64,000 nt of DNA from Zingiber officinale. Its lineage: Eukaryota; Streptophyta; Magnoliopsida; Zingiberales; Zingiberaceae. The notes under the pieces are model-generated. The model had not been told where the DNA came from and made no database searches. It was given only the letters and a program-made list of their open reading frames with translations. Both the position numbers and the translations under genes were made by a program. Shown here one piece after another: positions 58,891 through 64,000 of the stretch (its first letter is position 1; each line of letters opens with the position of its first letter). The DNA lies in assembly GCF_018446385.1 (NCBI RefSeq), contig NC_056002.1, positions 28,320,636 to 28,384,635 of the forward strand, in the 5' to 3' direction.

Positions 58891-59660
58891 GTCCACTCGG
58901 CTCGGAAGCGGGATTGGAATATTGTTACTCTCCCCTCAAGAAGAGAAGATGCACTTATCCGTCCGGCTGGATTATAAAGCTACCAACAATGAAGCAGAGT
59001 ATGAGGCTCTCATAGCCGGCTTGCAGGCAGCTCGGCATGTGGGAGCCGGTCGGGTAACACTTCACTCGGATTCGCAGTTGGCCGCTCAGCAGCTCTCTGG
59101 TACCTTCGAAATCAATAGTGCTCGGCTCAAGCTCTAAGCTGAAGCCTTCGAGAAGCTCAAAGCTGATTTTAGAGAAGTTACTGTTCAGAAGATACCCAGA
59201 GCAGAAAATCAAGCAGCCGATGAGTTAGCCAAACTCGCGAGCTCAATAACGCCGGTCGCCATTCAGCAGCCAATTGAAAAAGTATTGTTGGTGGCGCATG
59301 TCGACCGGATGGCAGGCCTGACGATTCCGAGCGACTGGAGAACACTCATCATAGAGTTCCTCCGCTCGGGCGCCACACCATCCAATGAGTATGAAGCTCA
59401 GCTGCTAAGGAGATCACACTCATCGGCGATCAGCTTTACAAAAAGGCTTTCTCACGCCCGTTGTTGAAATGCGTGAGCTCGGAGGACTCGGCTTACATCC
59501 TCCAAGAAGTACATCAAGGATCCTGCGGAGGGCATCCGGGCGGACGATCGTTGGCCAAGAAGATCCTCCTGGCCGGGTACTTTTGGCCGACTTTACAAGC
59601 AGACGCCGCTCGGACCGTGTCGACATGTCTTTCATGCCAGAAGTACCATAACTTCAACCA
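58891..59660 (+). pseudogene. Tat pol, second RNase H and integrase zinc region
   Basis: Resumes after copia C at the base following the TSD. The archaeal-type RNase H is clear (YKATNNEAEYEALIAGLQAA, VTLHSDSQLAAQQLSGTFEI). A TAA at 59135-59137 stops it in KL-stop-AEAFEKLKADF. A frameshift near 59400 shifts reading into the integrase N-terminal HHCC region (H in VHQGSCGGHPG, then TCLSCQKY), and a second near 59655 leads to the core. Two frameshifts and one stop in about 800 bp. Confidence 0.85.
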
Positions 59661-59674
59661 CCCCGACAGAGGAA

Positions 59675-60547
59675 ATGAAGGCATCTACAGTCTCGTGTCC
59701 GTTCGACCAGTGGGGAATGGATATCGTTGGTCCATTTCCTATGGCGACCGGACAGCGGAAATTTCTACTAGTGGCGGTAGATTATTTTTCCAAGTGGGTG
59801 GAGGCCGAGCCGCTAGCCAGGATCACCGAACAAATGGTCAAAAAGTTCATATGGCAACACATCATTTGTCGGTTCGGCATCCCTCGCCGACTGATTTCCG
59901 ACAACGGACGGCAATTCACAGGGAAGGTGCTGGAGGATTGGTGCAAGAGCTACGGCATCGAGCAACACTTCACGTCCGTGGCTTATCCCCAAAGCAACGG
60001 TCAAGCCGAAGTAGCCAATCGGGAAATTCTTCGTATTCTGCGCGCTCGGCTCGACCATTTGGGAGGAAGTTGGCCGGATGAAGTGCCAGGCGTCTTGTGG
60101 GCCATCCGGACGACTCCGAAGGAAGGGACGGGCATCACACCATTCCATTTGGTGTATGGTGGCGAGGCAGTTATTCCGGTTGAAGTCGGTATCGAGTCCG
60201 TCCGGATTCAGAGTTATGATGATGGCAACGCCGAACGGAGGAACATGGAGCTGGATTTGGTCGACGAGGAGCGAGCCAAGGTGTCCGTTCGGCTGATGGC
60301 GTACTGGCAGCGGATGAAGCAAAATTACAACCGCCGTGTAATCCCCAGATCATTCCAGGTCGGCGATCTTGTCTGGAAGAAAGTCAAGTCGGTCGGCGAT
60401 GTCGGCAAGTTAGAAGCTCCCTGGGCGGGCCCCTTCAAGGTTATTGAGAAGCTCCGATCGGGAGCATATTATTTGGAGGATGAAGACGGGCGGCAGCTGG
60501 ATCGACCGTGGAGTGCGAATCATCTCCAGCCTTATCGAGCGGGGTGA
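59675..60547 (+). pseudogene. Tat pol, integrase core and C-terminus
   Basis: About 290 codons open. Catalytic residues are all visible: D in WGMDIVGPFP, D in LISDNGRQF, E in NGQAEVANREIL. The C-terminal part has the GPFKV module (LEAPWAGPFKVIEKLRSGAY) and no chromodomain, as expected for Tat. It ends at TGA near 60547. Intact by itself but out of frame with upstream pol. Confidence 0.9.
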
Positions 60548-60672
60548 AAGGTGCACGAATGTAAATCATTTTTGTATATGTCAGTCGCCCATGTCCTTGT
60601 AACGCAGGAAGCAAAATTAATGCAAAGGATGGCCAATGGATTCGCCGATCAACAGCATCAAAATTAACCTTG
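60548..60672 (+). other. Spacer after pol
   Basis: No gene; start of the 3' untranslated region of the Tat element. Confidence 0.5.
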
Positions 60673-62043
60673 AAGACCGTCGAGCTCCGACGTTAAATAT
60701 CGAGAGACGAGCCGGCGTCTATAAACGTCCGAGCGGAAGACCGTCGAGCTCTGACGTTAAATATTGAGAGACGAGCCGGCGTCTATAAACGTCCGAGCGG
60801 AAGACCGTCGAGCTCCGACGTTAAATATCGAGAGACGAGCCGGCGTCTATAAACCTCCGAGCGGAAGACCGTCGAGCTCCGACGTTAAATATCGAGAGAC
60901 GAGCCGGCGTCTATAAACGTCCGAGCGGAAGACCGTCGAGCTCTGACGTTAAATATCGAGAGACGAGCCGGCGTCTATAAACGTCCGAGCGGAAGACCGT
61001 CGAGCTCCGACGTTAAATATCGAGAGACGAGCCGGCGTCTATAAACATCCGAGCGGAAGACCGTCGAGCTCCGACGTTAAATATCGAGAGACGAGCCGGC
61101 GTCTATAAACATCCGAGCGGAAGACCATCGAGCTCGACGTTAAATATCGAGAGCGGCGCCTATAAACCGTCCGAGCGGAAGACCGTCGAGCTCCGGCGTT
61201 AAATATCGAGACGAGCGGCGTCTATAAACATCCGAGAGGAAGACCGCCGAGCTCCGGTGTTAAATATCGAGAGACGGCGTCTATAAGCGTCCGGCGGAAG
61301 ACCGCCGAGCTCCGGCGTTAAATATCGAGGCGACCGGCGTCTATAAGCGTCCGGCGGAATACCGTCGAGCTCGGCGTTAAATATAGAGAGGCGAGCGGTG
61401 TCTATAAACATCCGAGCGGAAGACCGCCGAGCTCGACGTTAAATATCGAGAGACGAGCCGGCGTCTATAAGCGTCCGGCGGAATACCGTCGAGCTCCGGC
61501 GTTAAATATCGAGACGAGCCGGCGTCTATAAAGCGTCCGGAGCGGAAGACCGCCGAGCTCCGGCGTTAAATATCGAGACGAGCGGCGTCTATAAACGTCC
61601 GGCGGAAGACCGTCGAGCTCGGACGTTAAATATCGAGAGACGGGCGTCTATAAAGCGTCCGGCGGAATACCGTCGAGCTCCGGCGTTAAATATCGAGACG
61701 AGCCGGCGTCTATAAACGTCCGAGCGGAAGACCGTCGAGCTCCGACGTTAAATATCGAGAGACGAGCCGGCGTCTATAAACGTCCGAGCGGAAGACCGTC
61801 GAGCTCTGACGTTAAATATCGAGAGACGAGCCGGCGTCTATAAACGTCCGAGCGGAATACCGTCGAGCTCCGACGTTAAATATCGAGAGACGAGCCGGCG
61901 TCTATAAACGTCCGAGCGGAAGACCGTCGAGCTCCGACGTTAAATATCGAGAGACGAGCCGGCGTCTATAAACGTCCGAGCGGAATACCGTCGAGCTCCA
62001 ACGTTAAATATCGAGAGACGGGCCGGTGTCTATAAACGTCCGA
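60673..62043 (+). repeat. 64-bp tandem array, about 22 units
   Basis: Units run from gaagaccgtcgagctccgac through gttaaatatcgagagacgag to ccggcgtctataaacgtccg-agcg. Outer units (60673-61120, 61690-62040) are nearly identical 64-mers; the middle (61120-61690) has shortened 57-62-bp variants. Each unit can form two hairpins: CGTCG-AGCTC-CGACG and AGACG-AGCCGG-CGTCT. Arrays in this place are known from Tat-lineage elements and can seed satellites. Confidence 0.95.
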
Positions 62044-62437
62044 GCGGATAGCCATTCACATGATACGATCAACGATAGCCTGGTCGTTAAGACCAACATA
62101 CGGTTGAGCGGCTCGCTTATCCAATGTATACGGAAAACCCCTTTGGGGGTAAGGCACAGAGCAAAAGTTGGTCAGTAGAAGTTAAAAGATATTAGCGTGT
62201 AAACTCTGAGCGGCTTCGTTAGAACGCCGAGCGGCTGCTCAGTCGCATGATAAAAGACATTAAAAACAATCGACTTGTCTGGTAGAGCGTGGTGCCGAGC
62301 GTGGTGCCGAGCGGAAGAGTTTTAAAGAACACTTAAAAAAGTGTATAATAAGATTATCTATTATACACTGGGTGAACCAAAAAAGTTGGGCCGAACGGCT
62401 GGAATACAAAAAAGTTCATACACAGAAAAAACGCTTA
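62044..62437. other. Tat 3' untranslated region between array and antisense gene
   Basis: No gene. A short inverted repeat (aacccctttgggggtaa) lies at about 62136-62152. Confidence 0.5.
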
Positions 62438-64000
62438 TCATGCGTCAAAGTCAAAAAGAGTGTCGGGGATGGCGCCCATCACGGTCGCGAGGTCCTCGGG
62501 GGGGATGGCCAGCTCGGCGGGCAGGTGGCCCTTGGTCTTCAGGTAATCCACCGCCGCCTTGATCGCTTCTTCGAAAGTGAGGGATATCTTGTCAGTAAAC
62601 TTCTCTCCGAAATCTTCCGAGCGGAGATACGCCTTCCTCACTTCGTCAGAACGGGCCGACTCCCCCTCTTGATATTCTTTGAGCGCGGCGTGGGCAGTGT
62701 CACTGGCGGCTTAGAGATCCTTCAAGTCTCCATCAAATCTTTGGAGATCGGCCGAGCGGCTCTCCTTCTCGGTAGCCAGCAGAGCATCCAGATCCTGGAT
62801 GCGTTGCTCCAGCCCTCGGATCTCCACCTTCATCCGGTCCATATCCTCGATGGCCTGGAGCTTCCGGGTGGTCGCCATCTTGATCTCCTTATCTCGTTGC
62901 TTGATTATCGCCTCAAGCCGAATGACCTTGCTCGCCAGATCGGAAGCCCTTTTCCGTTCGGCTTCCAGTGACTTTTTGGCCTTCTCCAGAGCGGCCGTTG
63001 ATTGTTGGTTGTCCCCGGCGGCTTTAAGTTTTCTCAGTTCGTCCTCCAGCTCGGCCAACCGATTGCTAATGGCAATCTGCTCCACCCAGTTCTACGAGCA
63101 AAGGTGAATAGGTTAAAAACTTAATTCAACTACACGAATAAAGAAGAAGAGCATACCCCGGTGGCCTGTTGGAGGTTACTGTCGCCGAGCTGCCCAGGAG
63201 TCATCGCTTTTATGCGACGCCGGGCATCCTCCCAAGCTTTTGCAAGGGGGCCCGTCAAGGTGATCTGCTGTTCGGGGACCACTGGCCGATCAGCAGCAGC
63301 CATGTATTTTTCTGAGGGGAGGCGCAGAACGGTCTTAATTAAATTTGAGCCGCTCGGCTCGCTCTGAGAGGCATCGGCCTTACCGGTGGACGAGGAGGGA
63401 AGCTCGCCCAAACGCCTGATACGGCGCAGAGTTCTAGAAGGGCTGGATGGCGGCACCTCAGAGCTGGCCCTCGGAGAGCCATGTGGGGTCGGAGTACTCT
63501 CGAGGGAAACCGTCCCGGACAACATCGGAGCATCCGCGCCCCGCTCGGGCGGTGGCTCATAAAGTGGAGTAGAGGCAGACGCAGATTCCGGTCGGCGGCG
63601 CTTCCGAGTGACTAGCGGAACATCGTCGGCCGAACGGCCCTCCACCTCGGCTTGGGTATGAGGTTCTGTGTCGCCCGCTGCCTCCTCGTGGGAGGTAGTA
63701 GCTGCTACGGCTTCAGGGGCGTTCTGAGTCCCCTCACTTGCTTCACCGGTCGGATCAGCTAGACCAAGGCCCCGCTCGGCGACCCCTTCGTTAGTCACCG
63801 CCTCAATCTGAGCGGCTTTCAATTTGAGCTTCTCAGTCGGCTTGGCGCGCCACATGACTTCAGTTGCAGAAGCAAAAAATAAATCAGTTAGAACAAAACA
63901 AACGGGAAGATAAGGGAACTTACTCATACTGCAGGGCAGATCGGCTGTGATAGAGGACAAGCCAAATAGGTGCATTACTCCAGGAATGAGCAGCTTGTCA
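62438..64000 (-). pseudogene. Antisense, spliced gene of the Tat element (partial, one in-frame stop)
   Basis: Runs opposite to gag-pol and enters from beyond 64000. Exons in view: 64000-63924, 63857-63157, 63091-62438. Introns are 63923-63858 (66 bp, GTAAGT...GAAG, phase 1) and 63156-63092 (65 bp, GTATGC...CGTAG, phase 0), both with consensus ends and keeping frame. The protein has a Ser/Pro/Glu-rich middle with a basic RKRRRP patch (possible nuclear signal) and then a long Glu/Lys/Leu-rich coiled coil (NWVEQIAISNRLAELEDELR onward, about 120 residues). A TAA at 62711-62713 interrupts it, but the same frame continues to 62438 with a plausible end. Tat elements commonly carry an antisense ORF here whose N-terminus matches a putative gypsy-type transposon domain; that part would lie outside the window. 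Function unknown. Confidence 0.75.

Larger units (their letters stand above)
44722..64000 (+). mobile_element. Tat-lineage Ty3/gypsy element, right end beyond window
   Basis: Inserted in a hAT pseudogene. 5' LTR, PBS, gag-pol with a second (archaeal-type) RNase H domain after the retroviral one, a 3' untranslated region with a tandem array, and an antisense gene. The second RNase H, the antisense gene and the 3' array together are the hallmarks of the Tat lineage. About 9.4 kb of its own sequence is in view once copia C is removed. The 3' LTR is not reached; the left flank ttaac would be the TSD. Confidence 0.85.

Noticed and set aside
60673..62043. Regular array resembling a CRISPR or a centromeric satellite
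   Set aside because: There are no unique spacers, it is a 64-bp head-to-tail tandem repeat in a plant retrotransposon 3' region, and only about 22 units are present.
62372..62971. A 199-codon plus-strand frame at the end of the Tat element
   Set aside because: It is the mirror of the antisense coiled-coil gene and has no family features.

Overview
This is nuclear DNA of a flowering plant: the genes have short GT-AG introns, and the plant LTR-retrotransposon lineages, a CACTA-like and a hAT element and a tRNA-derived SINE are all recognisable. The TE load and lineage mix would suit a monocot, perhaps of the ginger group, but the sequence does not fix the species. Only two host genes are visible, both on the minus strand: a complete two-exon 3-ketoacyl-CoA synthase of the CER6/KCS6 type (19403-20968, 492 aa, catalytic Cys220/His387/Asn420) and a complete five-exon Nudix hydrolase (40751-41594, 162 aa, perfect Nudix box).

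Layout. 1-4809: 3' end of a decayed Tekay-like chromovirus (pol, chromodomain, PPT, 2.3-kb LTR). 4810-5412: fragment of a copia-type LTR. 5413-18512: a gag-only copia element (A). Its 5' LTR is split by a 3.8-kb Tekay-like solo LTR (6304-10089, TSD tcacc) and its gag is split by a second copia element (B, 10768-16828), which has lost its 5' LTR and its RT core. 19403-21064: KCS gene and proximal promoter. 21824-25149: probable CACTA element carrying a Tat-type solo LTR, which itself carries a complete SINE with a 15-bp TSD. 25690-32990: minus-strand copia element D, broken by three solo LTRs (26658-28455, 30174-31395, 31705-32197). 32991-40750: AT-rich intergenic DNA with a small repeat-rich LTR element and dispersed repeats. 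40751-41594: Nudix gene. 42694-44721: hAT transposase pseudogene. 44722-64000: a Tat-lineage gypsy element (5' LTR, PBS, gag-pol, 64-bp tandem array, antisense spliced gene) interrupted in its second RNase H domain by a very young copia element (C, 49027-58890, LTRs about 99 percent identical, TSD gtcca).

How it fits together. The order of events can be read from target-site duplications: hAT, then Tat, then copia C; CACTA, then solo LTR, then SINE; copia A, then Tekay solo LTR and copia B; copia D, then three solo LTRs. Every autonomous element here looks disabled: YVDD is changed to YVGD in Tat, RT is deleted in B, and pol is shattered in C and D. Any recent movement, clearly copia C, must have used proteins supplied in trans.

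The least expected signal is shared by several unrelated LTR families. Their non-coding parts carry arrays of short hairpin-forming units whose two arms change together from unit to unit while the loop stays constant. It is clearest at 26861-27258, and variants occur at 4314-4577, 4877-5162, 5832-5988, 27593-27925, 30565-30785, 37146-38620 and 60673-62043. I treat this as the best candidate for something undescribed, with CpG decay plus tandem amplification as the main competing explanation.
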